A DNA stretch of 64,000 bases. It comes from Ligustrum vulgare. Taxonomy: Eukaryota > Streptophyta > Magnoliopsida > Lamiales > Oleaceae. Position numbers and translations under genes: made by a program. Within the stretch, counting starts at the first letter, position 1, and each line of letters begins with the position of its first letter. The DNA lies in assembly GCA_963555705.1 (NCBI GenBank), contig OY743174.1, positions 54,210,234-54,274,233 of the forward strand, written 5' to 3'. This document shows positions 1 through 12,639 of the stretch, one piece after another. The notes under the pieces are model-generated. The model was not told where the DNA came from. It was given only the letters and a program-made list of their open reading frames with translations, and searched no databases.

Positions 1-272
1 TACTCAAGCTCGAAACATAAATCCAGCATGTAATAATCCTCTTTTAGGATATGCCAGAGAAATTACTCAAAACAATGAAGGGTCACAAGTTGGTACGTCT
101 AATATAGAAGGCATGATAAACATAGGGTAATTTCCAAAAATGAGGGTCAAAATAAAAATCGTCCCGTTAATAGAGGAAATCAAACGGCCAATCAAGTAAA
201 TAAGGGAAATAGTCAAAATGGGGGAACATCTACAAGCAATGGGGTTCCCACCTGTTAGACCACCTTACGTAC
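1..272 (+). pseudogene. Decayed Ty3/gypsy gag remnant (left part)
   Basis: Low-complexity Asn/Gly/Ser-rich translation with several stops, read on the plus strand and running into the solo LTR at 273. Removing the LTR and one copy of its CGTAC target duplication joins this stretch to the gag-like reading that resumes at 1889. I infer a single old gag region split by a later insertion. No complete domain can be read, so the family is uncertain. Confidence 0.4.
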
Positions 273-1883
273 TGATAAGTGCTTTATTAGCATGTATTTA
301 ATTCACTTATTATCCTATTTTGTTATTAGTTTGATCCTATTAAAGTATCTTTTAATGCATTTTCATTTATTGTGTTATACAGGATCGCAAAGAACGAAAA
401 GAAAGGAAATATAACCAAAGAAATACAAAAAAAATCAAGAAGTGAGGTTCAAGGGCATATTCAAAGAGCTCCAAATCAATAATGGCATGTGGGAAGAAGA
501 TTATATGCAAAAATTATGGTCAAAGAAGGTTTGGAATGAAGTTGGAAATCAAAAACCCGCAAGGATTGTGATCATGAATTTTAGTCATATATTGAAGCTC
601 AATTTTGTCATAGAATACTTTCGAATTTGGGACGATCTATTTCACAAAGAATTGTATATATTTGAGTTTTCTTTCCAACTCTACTTGAATCACCACAATC
701 GGATTTCGGGAGAGAAATTTATGACAAAAACATCGAACACAGGCGCTTCTCGGCAGAAATACACTTACGGCCGTAAATGACAAATTTACGGCCGTAACTT
801 CCAAATTCCGGAAATTTTCAGAATCCCAATTACGGCCGTAATAAGTAAATTTACGGCCGTAAATTGCTCTCCAAGGAATTTCCTTATCTGATTCAAGGTT
901 TATCTTTGGTATATCTTTGGGGTAAAGTTAGGGCACGATTTTGGGAGTATTAAAGGAGGAAAATCACCACAAAAAGGAGGCTGGACATTGAGAAAAATAT
1001 AGAGCATTCTTGGGAGATTTTCAAGCGCAAGAATATCAATAACGGTGGAATTCATGAAGCAACTTGAAGAATCTACCACAACCATGCTAGGCTAAATTTC
1101 ATATCTTGTTCAAAGGGAAAGTTATATCAATTTAATTATGTTATTTTCTTTTCCTACAAATTAGTAGCGTGAATTTATTCCTTTATTTCAATTGTTGGAT
1201 TATTATGTTTTGAATGTTCAATTGAGTTTATTTGATTAATAGTTTAATTTGACCAATTGGATTATTGATCTTTGGATTCATGAATATGCTATGTTTAGAT
1301 TCTTGATCCGTAATTGTCATTGAATCTTTACTTTAGTAGCAAATAAATCTCGTGCAGGTTTAGTAATAATTCAACTTGGATTGATTAATTCGAGCTTGTG
1401 TAATTAACGATCCAATTCAATCTATTCTTCTAAGTTTTCATACTAGTCGTGCATTAAATCCTAAGAGCTTGTTTAGGATTGTCTGTGACTAGAATTGGTT
1501 CGAAGAGCTTGTTTTGAATCAATACACATAAGGAAGAATTTAGATAATCAAAGCTTGTTGATTATTTATGATTGATAAATTAATTAGGGATAGAAACACG
1601 TTACAAGGAAATGTATAACATTAATTGAGGACACAACCGAACCCGAGAACAAGATTTCTTCTCATATTATTTCTCTAGTCATATTGAATTGTTTATTTTT
1701 ATGCATATTTTTTATTCAAGCAATTTCAAACAACAAACCCCCAATTCCATTTTAATTGATCGAACAAATAAAATTAGTTTTCGTTCCTCGTGGGATCGAC
1801 CCTTACTCTCACTACTACATTATTAATTAATATTTAGCAAGTAAGGAATTATTTATTATTTTGGTGTATCGCGACACGCATCA
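273..1883 (+). repeat. Solo LTR (1611 bp) of a Ty3/gypsy-like retrotransposon
   Basis: The sequence starts TGATAAGTGC and ends GACACGCATCA, so it has the TG...CA ends of an LTR. It is flanked by a perfect 5-bp duplication CGTAC (268-272 and 1884-1888), and no internal region adjoins either side. This is the product expected from recombination between the two LTRs of a full element. Near the 3' end is a plant gypsy-like stretch (cctcgtgggatcgaccc, near 1787-1803). The body has four TTACGGCCGTAA palindromes at 765-862. The ORFs inside (442-780 and others) look like chance readings. Confidence 0.85.
765..862. promoter_or_regulatory. Paired palindrome array TTACGGCCGTAA x4 in solo LTR
   Basis: Four perfect copies of the 12-bp palindrome start at 765, 786, 830 and 851. 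Within each pair the start-to-start distance is 21 bp, and the two pairs are 65 bp apart. The 9-bp and 32-bp spacers are not repeats of each other. The same distances occur in the Reina-type LTR at 39312-39519. The regular spacing suggests protein-binding sites on one face of the helix; this is inference. Confidence 0.7.
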
Positions 1884-1888
1884 CGTAC

Positions 1889-3420
1889 CCCAGGAACATA
1901 TAGCTGAAATTCTGCAAGATAAAATTAGCCTAGGAATAAGGCCAATCACATGGCCAACCTATAAAAAAATTGTCCCAGCTGATCGAATGAGGCTCACCCA
2001 TGGCCAAGGGGTAATAGAAGCCCAAAATTCTCGTTGTTACTAGCTTACAGAAAGTGTCAACTATTGAACATATTGGGATGTTCACTCTTCAATGTGGCTA
2101 AGTTAATGACTATTACAAATCAAGAATGTTTCTCAATTCCTCAACAGGGATAGCTTTCTCCTAGTTCATCAAATTTCGGGTAATTCGATTCAAAATTGAT
2201 ATGAAATGGAACAATTGTTCCATACTCAATTTTAAAAGTCTTAATCAGAAGTAACCTCGGAAGATTTGGCTCGTCTCAAACAGTTGTCAAAAAAGTGGGC
2301 CGAAACGTTCCTTCAACAATTCAAAACAACCATAAGTAAGTTCTTTGTACATTTGTTAAAAAAAGAGTTTGTGAAAATTTCTCAAAGTTAGCTTCGACTT
2401 AAAAAAGAAGTTTCAAGATATAGAGAGTTCTCAAGACTGTTTCAACTAAGTGCTAATGTCGTTCTTTATGAACAATTGTTGGGAGAATAAGAGCAATGAG
2501 AAACTCTAATAAATGAATCTATTATAAGGACCCCAATATGAAATGCATGAAATTAAGGTGGAACAAGCCAAAGCAAAAATATGCTTGGACAAATTGGTTA
2601 ATAAGTAAACTTACAAATGCAAAGCATTAGTCAAGTTAGAACTAAAAGTCAAAAGCGGGAGGTTGAACGAAGAAAATATAAAAACTAGAACGTTTTAGTT
2701 CAATGTGGCTAAAGTTGAAAAAAAAAATATCTATATAATTTTTATTATAATAAAATAATAAACATTTCTTATAGTCAAAGAAGGTCAAAAATACCTTGGT
2801 GGTGATTCCAGCATCTAGTTGATATCTACCATCGGCCTGGGTCACCTCTCGACCAAATTTACAAATATAAACAAATAAAGATGAATGATAAGCATAAGTT
2901 TCCAAGCCCAGATAGACTAAGGGCAATAAATATTGTAAATGACATATATAATGTTTGGTCACATCCAACTAACAATTGTTTGGTATTTCAAAATATTCTG
3001 CAGGATGCCATTAAATTTGTACTATTTACATTCAATAACAAGAAGAAAATGACAGTAGATGAAGATTCGTTCCCAAATCTTGTGGGAATGAATATGGTTA
3101 TCCTAAATATGACCAAGTTGAATCTATCAAAGTTCAAGTTCGTGGACAAAGGAGATGACGAATCACGTCCTAGTGCTTTTGAGCGACGGGAGGCAAAAGG
3201 GAAAATATTAGCTGATCATTTTACGCTGATCCCAAAGAGGTTGAAGAAGGCTTGTGTGTACAATGCCATATGAAAGGGCCATATGAAGTTGAGGTTGTCT
3301 TACCTAATGGGGTTGATCATTTAAGAGATCTATAAGAAACGTTGCATATTAGAACAATTAATGGAAAGCGTTTAAAAATTTTGTTCCTTATGGAAAAGTG
3401 ATCAAGTGCATACCAATTTG
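1889..3420 (+). pseudogene. Decayed Ty3/gypsy gag-protease region (right part)
   Basis: After the solo LTR a gag-like reading resumes (about 50 codons, 1889-2040, with a P-T-Y-K-K-I-V-P segment). A second segment at 2881-3273 contains W-S-H-P-T-N-N-C-L-V-F, which resembles the H...C zinc-binding and linker region of plant gypsy gag-pol proteins, followed by an acidic D-E-D-S-F-P motif typical of the gag-protease junction. Stops and frameshifts separate the pieces, and 2040-2880 has no readable frame. It is an old degenerate copy; the lineage cannot be assigned safely. Confidence 0.5.
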
Positions 3421-4109
3421 GACAAAAACATTCAAGCAAGAAAGGAGTAAAACTCAAATAAAACAAGAAAGTCAGAATAAACTTCATTTCATTTAGTTGA
3501 AATTGAAGAAATCACAAAAGAAAAATGGGACGAAAGCATCCTAATCAGATGGATCCTAACCTCTACTCAAATAAATCCTCCAATAGATTGCGCATGGAAG
3601 CCTTACATCCAAACAATAATCGCATCACTGGACGTCTACAGAGGTGATCACTAATCCAAAGTCAACTTGATTCATTGTGCTAAGGAAGTTGGACTAGTGA
3701 GTCCAGTAATAATGCCATCCTTGAAAAATGACATGATCAAAATTAAGGTTAGTTGGTTTGACCACAAGGAAAATGGGCTTCGTAACCAAAATCCGAGTTC
3801 AAGCAATTTCAAATGTCCTTAGAGGTCAAGAACTTAAAAAGTACCAAGAATGGTCGAGATTTTCAAGATCCCTAACTCGGCTAGACCATGTAGTGAAACC
3901 TTTTTATTGCAAACCAAAATGCGAAGGATTCATTTTTTATTGACTGAGCTAAGACAAAACATGTTGAATTGAAGGACAATGATGAACCCTACCAACCAAG
4001 AGTATAAAATTTCTGGATTTAGTTAATGCCCCTGCAAAGAATGATTGTTCTCATTGAAGCAGAAAAGGAAGGAGCGTGTGAAGATAGAAGGGTTTGGACG
4101 ATGAGGAAC
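3421..4109. other. Intergenic, probably eroded retroelement sequence
   Basis: No credible coding region. It lies between gypsy remnants and the second solo LTR, and the short ORF at 3758-3943 resembles nothing I recognise. Confidence 0.4.
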
Positions 4110-4114
4110 CCCAC

Positions 4115-5710
4115 TTATAAGTGTATTTTATACACTTAGTTCCATTCTAAAAGTCGGATTTATTGTTATCATTTTAGAATATTTGCTATTGACTTGGTTA
4201 TTATTTGTTTGTATTTCAAGAATATTCCAAAGTCGAAAAAACAGATGAATTGAAACCAAAAACAGGTCAATTGAATGATAAAAGAGCCAAATTGTGCAAA
4301 TGAAGAGTTGGTGATGTAAATCAAGGTGCAAATTGGAAGAAAGTCGAAGAAAGAATCAAATTTGGTGAAATTAGATGTTTAATGACTAAAATGTATGAAT
4401 CAAATGACGAAGGACCAAAGTGCAAATATTAAATGGTTGATTTGGATTGTGATATGATACTTGAAGGTTGAAGGTTGCTAGGAGTCAATTGGATGCAATT
4501 AGAATTAAAAAATGAATGAAATATGATAAGAATATTACCATAAATTGATTCCTATGACACAAGATTTCTGGTAGATTTTTAGTCGGACTTTGTGACCTAA
4601 TTTTTGGTGGTAAAAGTTCGAATTAGAAAAATTTCATTTCAGGAATAATTGTAGTCCTTTGAGTTTTATTTCAAACTCACTTTTAATCATCTCAATCGGA
4701 TAAGATAATAGTAAGATATGATCAAAATACTGACAGCTGTGCAAAGACTACACGAATTCTACTTTCCTTGTTTGATTAGGACTCTTTTGCAACCCAATCT
4801 TGACGTGATTTTGACCTAATTTCGCCTATATTAGAGACTACATGAGTAACAAAGGAGGAGATCTAGGTTAGATACCACATTTTACATAATAATTGAGAGA
4901 AAGAGGATGTGCAAATCAAGATCTACATCAAATTCAAGATTTCCCCGTGAAGAAGATTAATTTCTACATCCGGGTGATGAATTTCATGAAATCTTCTTGT
5001 TTATTCATTCTTTCAATTATGTATCTAGGCTAGTTAGTTATATTAGAGACGTGATGATATTTTACTTTCTGGATTTTATGTTTTGATTTATTGTTTAATA
5101 TATATGATTCATGAGTTTGAGCAATTAATTCGTACTTTTATTATTATATTATTATTTGGGCAATTATTGTATGATTGTTGTGGTATTTTTCTAAGTTCAA
5201 ATTATTAGGATTACATTATATATGTTTTAATTACCACGAAGTTCAATAGAGTATAGAAATATACCCCTATATTTTGTATAATCCCAAATAATGTTTATAA
5301 AACAATATTGCTTTCATAAATGTTTGGATTCGTCATAAAAATATAGTCGAATCCCTTATAGGAAAATGTTTTAATTCACCATTCGAAAGAGGGTTTTAAT
5401 AAGAATAAGAACAAGAACATAGATTTTCAAAACCCCATGAATTATAGTTAGACGTTTAAATCAATATATAAATTATGGAAATAAAATGGATTTTCGAATC
5501 TAGCATGTTTTTCTCATTATTTTAATTTTTCAAACTTTTTTATTTATATTCATTAGTTATTTCAAAAATTCCGAATTCAAATCAAATTTTTATAGTCCTG
5601 GTTAAGGTAATTAGTCTGAAATACAATTTACACAATCCTCGTGGGAACGATACATGGGCTCACAATCCATTTTATTACTTGTGCGATCCGTACACTTGCG
5701 GTAGCGAACA
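4115..5710 (+). repeat. Solo LTR (1596 bp), second family
   Basis: Flanked by a perfect 5-bp duplication CCCAC (4110-4114 and 5711-5715). The right end is canonical (AGCGAACA), while the left end reads TTATAAGTG, so the expected TG appears mutated to TT. Length and general make-up resemble the solo LTR at 273-1883, including a tcctcgtgggaacgat stretch near the 3' end (5636-5651). The two do not share the TTACGGCCGTAA array. No internal region adjoins it. Boundaries rest on the duplication and the CA end. Confidence 0.72.
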
Positions 5711-5715
5711 CCCAC

Positions 5716-6812
5716 CAACTACATCTTAAACCCTAAAAATAAGGCCCAAGCTAAGAGAGTTGTTGCTAATCAGCAGTGACAAAAGGTTATTTCAATAAAT
5801 TTTGGTAATTCTTATAAGCAGTCACACCTAAGATTGCATAGAATGAAGCTAGGGCTTGAAGTAAGAAGAAGGCAGGGATCCCTTTTATAGAGGTATGGAA
5901 GGTCAATGAAAGGCCAAATGACGCCTCTCGATTGTTGAGATTCAAACACTATCTTCGGTTGGAAATGAGAGTTACGGGCATTATATTCGACTGAAGTTAA
6001 GAGTTACAACACATAATAGGAAAACCAAACGGTGCATAGGTAATGATAGTAGCATCTCATAAATATGAAAACATTAAATGCAGCCACAATTGAAGGACAT
6101 TGGAAAGACAATTTGAGAATTAAAGAGGTAAATGAATGTTCACCTTCATTGTTAATTAATACGGCTAAATTAAATGATAAAGACATTAACTAAGTCGTAT
6201 TGAGGGTAATTGTTGACGCATAAATCATTAATAAGCAAAGGCGAATGAGATGCCACCTAGCGTAGAGGGCGTACTCCAATCAGGGCGAATAAGGTAAGAC
6301 ATGATTCGTCCATCTAGGACGAGTTAAGAAAAGGGGAGAAGATATCTTGGGCGAGACTCTAGCAGAACGTGTCCCGGAAAAGAGGAGAACACTGAGCAAA
6401 GTTGGCTAAGTAATGATGCAATTATCATCTATAATTCCCCGTGATCTAATAGTTATCTACAATGGAAGTTACTAGGTAAATTGTGGGAATTGGTTATTAA
6501 AGAAATGCAAGTAATATGACCATTCAAACAAGGATATGTAGTCGCAAGATCAAACATTAGTTATAATTGAGTTGTTACAAGAAGTATAAAAGTAAAAAAT
6601 CAAGATATTGTTTAAGACCAACAAATCAACTCTCAAAATAGATAATGTAATTTTTTATCTCACCTTTTAGCATCAAATTTCTACTTTAATGTAATTGGGC
6701 TTGTACATTTGGAGGCAGTGACTCTGTTCTCAATTGTATCCAATTTTGGGATTTTGTCTCAAAATCAAAAGGTTTGTTCATGTATATAATCGTCTAAGTT
6801 TTCTACTTCGTC
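5716..6812. other. Intergenic; possible LTR fragment at about 6210-6790
   Basis: No gene seen. From about 6210 the sequence starts TTGTTGACGC, is GC-richer for several hundred bases, and includes gtataaaagt (near 6583), which could be an LTR promoter. I found no matching second copy or target duplication, so this is only a suggestion. Confidence 0.3.
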
Positions 6813-6957
6813 TTTGTTTGGTGGCAATTAAAATCCAGATTTTAATCTAACTCAAAGTAAATAATTATTTTTAAACACACATTTTATGCCACAACTTTTC
6901 AATTACAAATTTCATCAACTTTTATCAAAACTTACTAAAATCCTTACCAAACAAGGA
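6813..6957. repeat. Small MITE-like element with TTTGGT/ACCAAA ends
   Basis: Starts TTTGTTTGGTGG and ends TTACCAAACAAGG, about 145 bp with short inverted ends. The interior (aaaatccagattttaat, acaacttttcaatta) matches, in inverse orientation, copies near 44862-45025 and 47785-47945. Confidence 0.55.
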
Positions 6958-7064
6958 CTTAATTATGTTGCACGAAATCAGGCGCAAACAATTAGATTGG
7001 ATGGATATTGAGTCATTGACTGGATGAGGATTTTTTATTAATTCCTAAAAAAAAAATATCCTCT

Positions 7065-7562
7065 GTAAGAGCATCTTTAATGCATTCCGTGAATTGAGAT
7101 TGACGTGATAATAAAATAGACAGACTTCCAAATAGTGTGGATAAATAGACGGAGATATAAAAAATTTACTCTCTAATGATTCATTCTTCATTTAAATAAT
7201 ATTGATTATGTGGCATTTTTTATTTAAATTTAAAATTAATTACTATGCATAAATTGAGTTTTATCTGCAAGATTTCTCACTGTATAAAGAGTTCAAATAG
7301 AAATAACTTGTATCATAAAACCTAATTGGCCAATGTCCTTATTTATAATAATTAAATAACTAAAAAATAAAAGTTAATGCTGGTCAACATGTCTCACGGA
7401 GCGTCTAGATGTAGATTCTCCATCCCCCAATGTCTATTTTTTTTAGCGCCACATTAGCCTAACATCATAATCCACTTTGTGTATTGGAGAGAGATTTTAT
7501 TCATATTTTATCGATTTCTTGACGTATCATGTATATTTCCTCAATCCACGGAATGCTCTAAC
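7065..7562. mobile_element. MITE-like TIR element (about 500 bp)
   Basis: Inverted arms GCATTCCGTGAATTGAG (7082-7098) and CTCAATCCACGGAATGC (7540-7556) differ at one base, and both sit next to a GAGCAT-type end (7070 region and 7553-7558). The size, AT-rich interior and lack of coding sequence fit a nonautonomous TIR element. No clear target duplication was resolved. Confidence 0.55.
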
Positions 7563-8016
7563 ATTTCTAGTATTTTGACCATCTTTAATCTCTGCCATGG
7601 CTTGGCTGAGAAGAACTGTAAAGCCGAAAAGATAGCCGTCTTAATCCTTATATTTCACGAGAGTCGCATAGAATAACGGAAACATATGCGAAACTCTACA
7701 CCGTCACCCCATCCCACCCCCAAAAAAAAATAATAATAATAAATAACTTCATTTTTAAGTAGAGATAATTGCGTATGTATATACAGACACACATGATTAC
7801 TGTATGTATGTATCACCAGCCCATTTTCCATTTCTTGGTCCTTGGAGCAATTATTTAACCCAACAAAATGCTCAAAAACACATCTATGTCTGTCTAAAAC
7901 AGATATTCCAAACAAAAAGTTACCATAGAAACCCGTAAAGCAGAGAAAGAAAATCTTTCACGGACTCACATAAGCCTGTTTTTTATATTTAATATTGAAG
8001 AAATCATCTTGGGATT

Positions 8017-8042
<26 letters not shown>
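8017..8042 (+). repeat. (GA)n microsatellite in BXL7 upstream region
   Basis: Uninterrupted GA dinucleotide run about 150 bp upstream of the likely TATA box and 220 bp upstream of the start codon. GA tracts in plant promoters and 5' leaders are known targets of BBR/BPC GAGA-binding factors; a role here is inferred. Confidence 0.7.
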
Positions 8043-8048
<6 letters not shown>

Positions 8049-8167
8049 CTCTTGTGTAAGCTGTAAACGTCATTTTAAAAATGGACTCAAAGAGTCAGTC
8101 TTTTACGTTTATCCATCACGGGCTGCTAAAAAACAACATGCATTTAATACCCTCTTTTTCTCGAACA

Positions 8168-8174
8168 CTATAAG
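8168..8174 (+). promoter_or_regulatory. Probable TATA box of BXL7
   Basis: CTATAAG lies 93 bp upstream of the ATG at 8261, so transcription would begin near 8200 and leave a CT-rich leader of about 60 bases. It is the only TATA-like site at a sensible distance; not proven. Confidence 0.5.
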
Positions 8175-8260
8175 TCTGTTCTACCCACCAAGCATTTTTT
8201 CCTTACTCACATTGTAAACCATTTTTTTTCCCTTCTTCTTAGGGAGGTCATAGCAATTCA

Positions 8261-11200
8261 ATGGCCTCGGGAAAACACTCCGTTTTCCTCCTTTGTTACA
8301 TTCTTTGCTTCTCTTTAACCAATTTTGGATTGAATTTTCGGCTTGTTTTGGCCCAGAAACCTGCTTTTGCCTGTGATGTCTCTACCAATCCTGGGCTGAA
8401 GAATTTCAGTTTCTGTGATACTTCTTTGAATGTGAAAACCCGGGTGGATGATCTGGTAAATAAGCTAACATTGCCAGAAAAAATCGGGTTCTTGGTTGAT
8501 GCTTCAAAGGGAGTGAGTAGACTTGGAATCCCGAATTATGAGTGGTGGTCTGAGGCTTTACATGGAGTATCTTCTACCGGGCCAGGTGTCAAATTCTCGA
8601 GCCTGGTTCCCAGCGCCACCAGCTTCCCTCAGGTCCTTCTTACCGGCGCAACTTTCAATGTATCACTGTTTGAATTGATTGGAAAGGTAATGTCCTTTCA
8701 CATTCTTTTAGGATTTTTACAACCATATTTTCAATCTTTTCATATTCTTCATCATTTTTTCTTCTTTCTTTCAATGCTTGTAGAAAAAGTACGGATTAAA
8801 TTCAACCAGTCCTTTATGTACAATTCATTGGTTTTTTACTATAGTGGTTGTTTGTTGAAATTTGCTTCCTGCATTTATGTAACTGTTTTTTCCCATTTTC
8901 TTTAAATACAATAATCGATTAACCAAAAGGAAAATACTGGGAATAAAACAGTAGGACGTGTTTTCTTCTATAAGGGACAAATTAACATCAAAAGCAAATA
9001 GCATTAGCAGCAGTGTGTCACCATCACTTTATCTTTTTAAATCCTTTCTATAAGCACAGGTTCCGTTCCTTTTTAAATCCGGCAACACATTTGTTTTATT
9101 GGACACGTTGTCTGATTTTATAGACAAGAAGAAAAAGAGGATTAATGCAAATCAGAAAGTCCAAGGATCAATCATTTTGCTGATATGAAAGGACCAGGTT
9201 TGTTTATAAAGTTGAGGGCCCCTAATTATTGAGTTGTCAATTGTCAAAACCAATTCTTTGATATGATTTTCAATTAAATAAAAAGATTAGTATAGTGATT
9301 AAAATAATCAAGGTGGATCTGATTATGACTTGAAAGCAGCAGTTGGTAATCACTGTCACTGATAATATGATTCCAGCTTGCTAACTTCACTTTTATGTAA
9401 AAATAAATTTTATTGAATTTGTTCACATAATCTGATAGTGATAGAGGCGTGGTGAAAATTCTTACCTAATCCATAGACTCACAGCAAATTTAGGTGGCAT
9501 GAGGACTTGAGTTTTGTCCATGTCTGCAGGTGGTTTCTACTGAGGCCAGAGCAATGTACAATGTTGGATTAGCTGGATTGACATTTTGGTCCCCAAATGT
9601 CAACATTTTCCGCGACCCCAGATGGGGACGGGGCCAGGAAACTCCAGGAGAAGACCCCGTGCTTTCAAGTAAGTACGGTGCAGCATATGTAAGAGGCTTG
9701 CAACAGAGAGACGACGGTGACAAAGATAAACTGAAAGTTGGTGCTTGCTGTAAACACTATACGGCCTATGATTTGGATGACTGGAAAGGAACTCAGAGAT
9801 ACACCTTCAATGCTGTGGTACATCTCTATAATCGATCGAATTTGAGTTGATTCGTGTTTATTTCCGAATTCTGATGACATAACAAGTTGTGATTTATGAT
9901 GTGTGAGTTAGGTAACACAACAAGATTTGGATGATACTTACCAGCCTCCATTCAAGAGCTGTGTTCTTGATGGAAATGTTGCTAGCGTGATGTGTTCGTA
10001 TAACCAAGTAAATGGCAAACCAACGTGTGGCGATCCCGACCTCTTAGCCGGTGTGATACGAGGCCAGTGGAAGTTGAATGGGTACTTAACTTCTGCATAA
10101 CTTTCAATGTTCGACTTGATAAAGCCTAATTTGGGGGGAAAAGGAATACTAGTCAATATATTTGCTCATTTTCGTTTGGTGCAGGTACATTTCTTCCGAC
10201 TGCGATTCTTTGAAGGAGATGTTTTATTCCCAGAAGTACACAAAAACACCAGAGGAAACTGCTGCTTTGGCTATAAAGTCAGGTGTGTAATCTTTAACTG
10301 AGTTTAGTTGTTAGTTTTGGTGTTAGGCTGCATATTAGCCTAGTTGTATGGCACTTTATTCTATTTTCATCTAAAAAAAAAAAAGCTGCTGATCTTATTA
10401 TACAGGGTTGGATCTCAACTGTGGATCTTTCTTGAGTGATCACACGCAAGCTGCAATAGATCGTGGACTACTAAACGAAACAGACATCAACACAGCAATT
10501 ACGAATAATTTTGCCACACTGATGAGACTGGGATTCTTTGATGGTGACCCAAGTAAGCAACTATATGGAAATCTTGGGCCGAAAGATGTGTGTACCGCTG
10601 AAAATCAAGAGTTTGCCCGTGAAGTTGCACGACAAGGGATTGTTTTACTCAAAAATACTGCAGGATCATTGCCTCTCTCTCCCACTGCCATCAAATCCTT
10701 GGCTGTAATAGGGCCTAATGCTAATGTAACCGACACCATGATAGGCAATTATGCAGGTTACTTTTTATTCTATAAATGTAAATTATGTAACACAATTTAT
10801 AGCAACTAATGTGCCAAAACTTCGTCAGGGATTACTTATTATGGACTATCTTGCAGGCAATCCTTGTAAATACACGAGTCCTTTGCAAGGTCTGACGGCC
10901 TCAGTTGCAACAGTGTACCAGCAGGGCTGTGCTAATATATATTGTGCCACCGCTCAAGTAGATGAAGCTAAGAAAGTAGCAGCCGCGGCTGATGCTGTAG
11001 TTGTGATAGTGGGTTCAAACCAATCTATAGAGACAGAAAGCAAGGACAGGGTAGATATTACACTTCCAGGACAGCAATCTATCTTAGTTTCAGCTGTTGC
11101 AAATGTATCAAGGGGGCCTGTAATTCTTGTTGTTATGTCTGGTGGTGGAATGGATGTACAATTCGCGAAGGACGATCCCAAAATTACTAGCATCCTCTGG

Positions 11201-11907
11201 GTCGGTTTCCCTGGCGAAGCCGGTGGAGCCGCGATTGCTGATGTGATCTTCGGATATTACAACCCAAGTAAGCCTTCCTAATATTTCCTCATTAGCTTTG
11301 GTGAAATATGTTTGATAGTGTACAATTTGGTGCAGGTGGAAGGCTACCAATGACATGGTATCCCCAGTCATATGTAGACAAGGTTAACATGACAAACATG
11401 AACATGAGACCAGATCCCGCCACAGGCTACCCCGGTCGAACATACCGGTTCTACACTGGGCCAACCGTTTTTGCATTTGGAGATGGACTGAGCTTCTCTC
11501 AATTCAAACACAACCTCGTACAAGCCCCAAAGCTCGTCTCGGTCCCGTTAGACGAGGGACATGTTTGTCGCTCGACGGACTGCAAGTCCATTGATGCCGT
11601 CGAAGATACCTGCAAAAATATAGCCTTCAATATTCATTTGAGAGTTAAAAATATTGGGAAAATGGCTGGAAGTCAGACTGTTCTCTTGTTTTCTAGTCCT
11701 CCCAGAGTACACAATGCACCTCAAAAACACTTGCTGGGATTTGAGAAGGTTCATTTGACACCAATGGCAGAAGGACTGGTTAGATTCAATGTAGATGTTT
11801 GTAAGCATCTGAGTATGGTGGATGAACAAGGTAATCGAAAGGTCGCATTAGGACAACATGTTCTTCATGTAGGAAGCTTGAAACATTACTTGAATGTGAG
11901 GATTTGA
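8261..11907 (+). CDS. BXL7: Beta-D-xylosidase (GH3), BXL7-like, seven exons
   Basis: Secreted glycoside hydrolase family 3 enzyme expected to release xylose (and often arabinose) from cell-wall xylan and arabinan. Exons: 8261-8686, 9530-9817, 9912-10081, 10185-10282, 10406-10756, 10857-11267, 11336-11907. All introns are GT-AG, all phases agree, and the product is 771 aa, the usual family length. Residues 1-32 form a signal peptide ending near LVLAQ. The GH3 N-terminal domain spans roughly 70-330 with [15 protein letters not shown] and the nucleophile motif SDCDS (Asp300). The GH3 C-terminal domain (about 404-640) starts near QGIVLLKN and has the [10 protein letters not shown] motif (Glu503/Glu505; one should be the acid/base). 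A fibronectin III-like domain ends the protein (about 675-760). The C-terminal half (GDGLSF, HVCRS) looks closest to BXL7 among plant paralogues; orthology is inferred. Start chosen as first ATG before the signal peptide. It appears intact. Confidence 0.93.
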
Positions 11908-12630
11908 AGAAATCTTCATCAATATTTATTTTCTTTCTTCTTTCAGAGAAGAAATGAATATCGCGAGATGGATCAGGAAAAATAATTTGACACAATTGTA
12001 ACAAGCTTCTTGATATTTTTCGAATTCCAAATTGTGTAAAATGAGATTCTTGAAATCAAAGGTTATGTTTTGACATTTTAAAAGTTGTTTCCTTTTCATT
12101 TACCTTCAATGGATGTCTAAATTTAGGAGTAGGCGCGGTTTAGTTGTCATGTTCTCTTCAAAATCGAACTGAATTGAATTGAGTACCGATGAAAATCTTA
12201 GAAATGAAACCATTGGTTCCATATCTAACTATAGAATCGAAGGGGATTTAACCAATCAGTTTCGGTTCGATCCGATCCGATTCTTTATTTTTAATTTGAA
12301 TCCGTTTAATTCTTAAGAAAAAAATCATATAAAAATATATAATATATCCTTATTATCTTCAATGAGAAAGTCTTGATTCTTTATCGCCGATCACTTTGAA
12401 AATTACGAGAAACTTTAATTCTTACGAAAAAATGAACTAAAACTATAATGGTTATCAAGAACCAAATTTGAGATTTGGGATAACCGTAAATTTTTTAGAA
12501 AATAGATTTTGTGAAAGATAATTTTTGAAAAATATATGGTTAAAAGTAAAGAAAAATTATTGACTCTGGGATTTACTATGATGCAACAGTTGTAATCATA
12601 CACTGAGGTCTCAAGTCTCATCTTCTCCTT
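11908..12630. other. BXL7 3' flank and AT-rich intergenic DNA
   Basis: The 3' UTR and polyadenylation region should lie in the first 100-200 bases (AATAAT at about 11980 is a weak candidate signal). From 12120 to 12310 a ttcggttcgatccgatccg stretch resembles a dispersed plant repeat. No gene seen. Confidence 0.5.
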
Positions 12631-12639
12631 GCACGTAAG

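Noticed and set aside
2642..2968. 108-codon minus-strand ORF
   Set aside because: It overlaps the gag-like plus-strand reading and is Tyr/Phe-rich without a domain.
9490..9880. Minus-strand ORFs over BXL7 exon 2
   Set aside because: Shadows of the conserved plus-strand exon ([15 protein letters not shown]). Others at 9938-10156, 10954-11193, 11108-11371 and 11548-11829 are the same.
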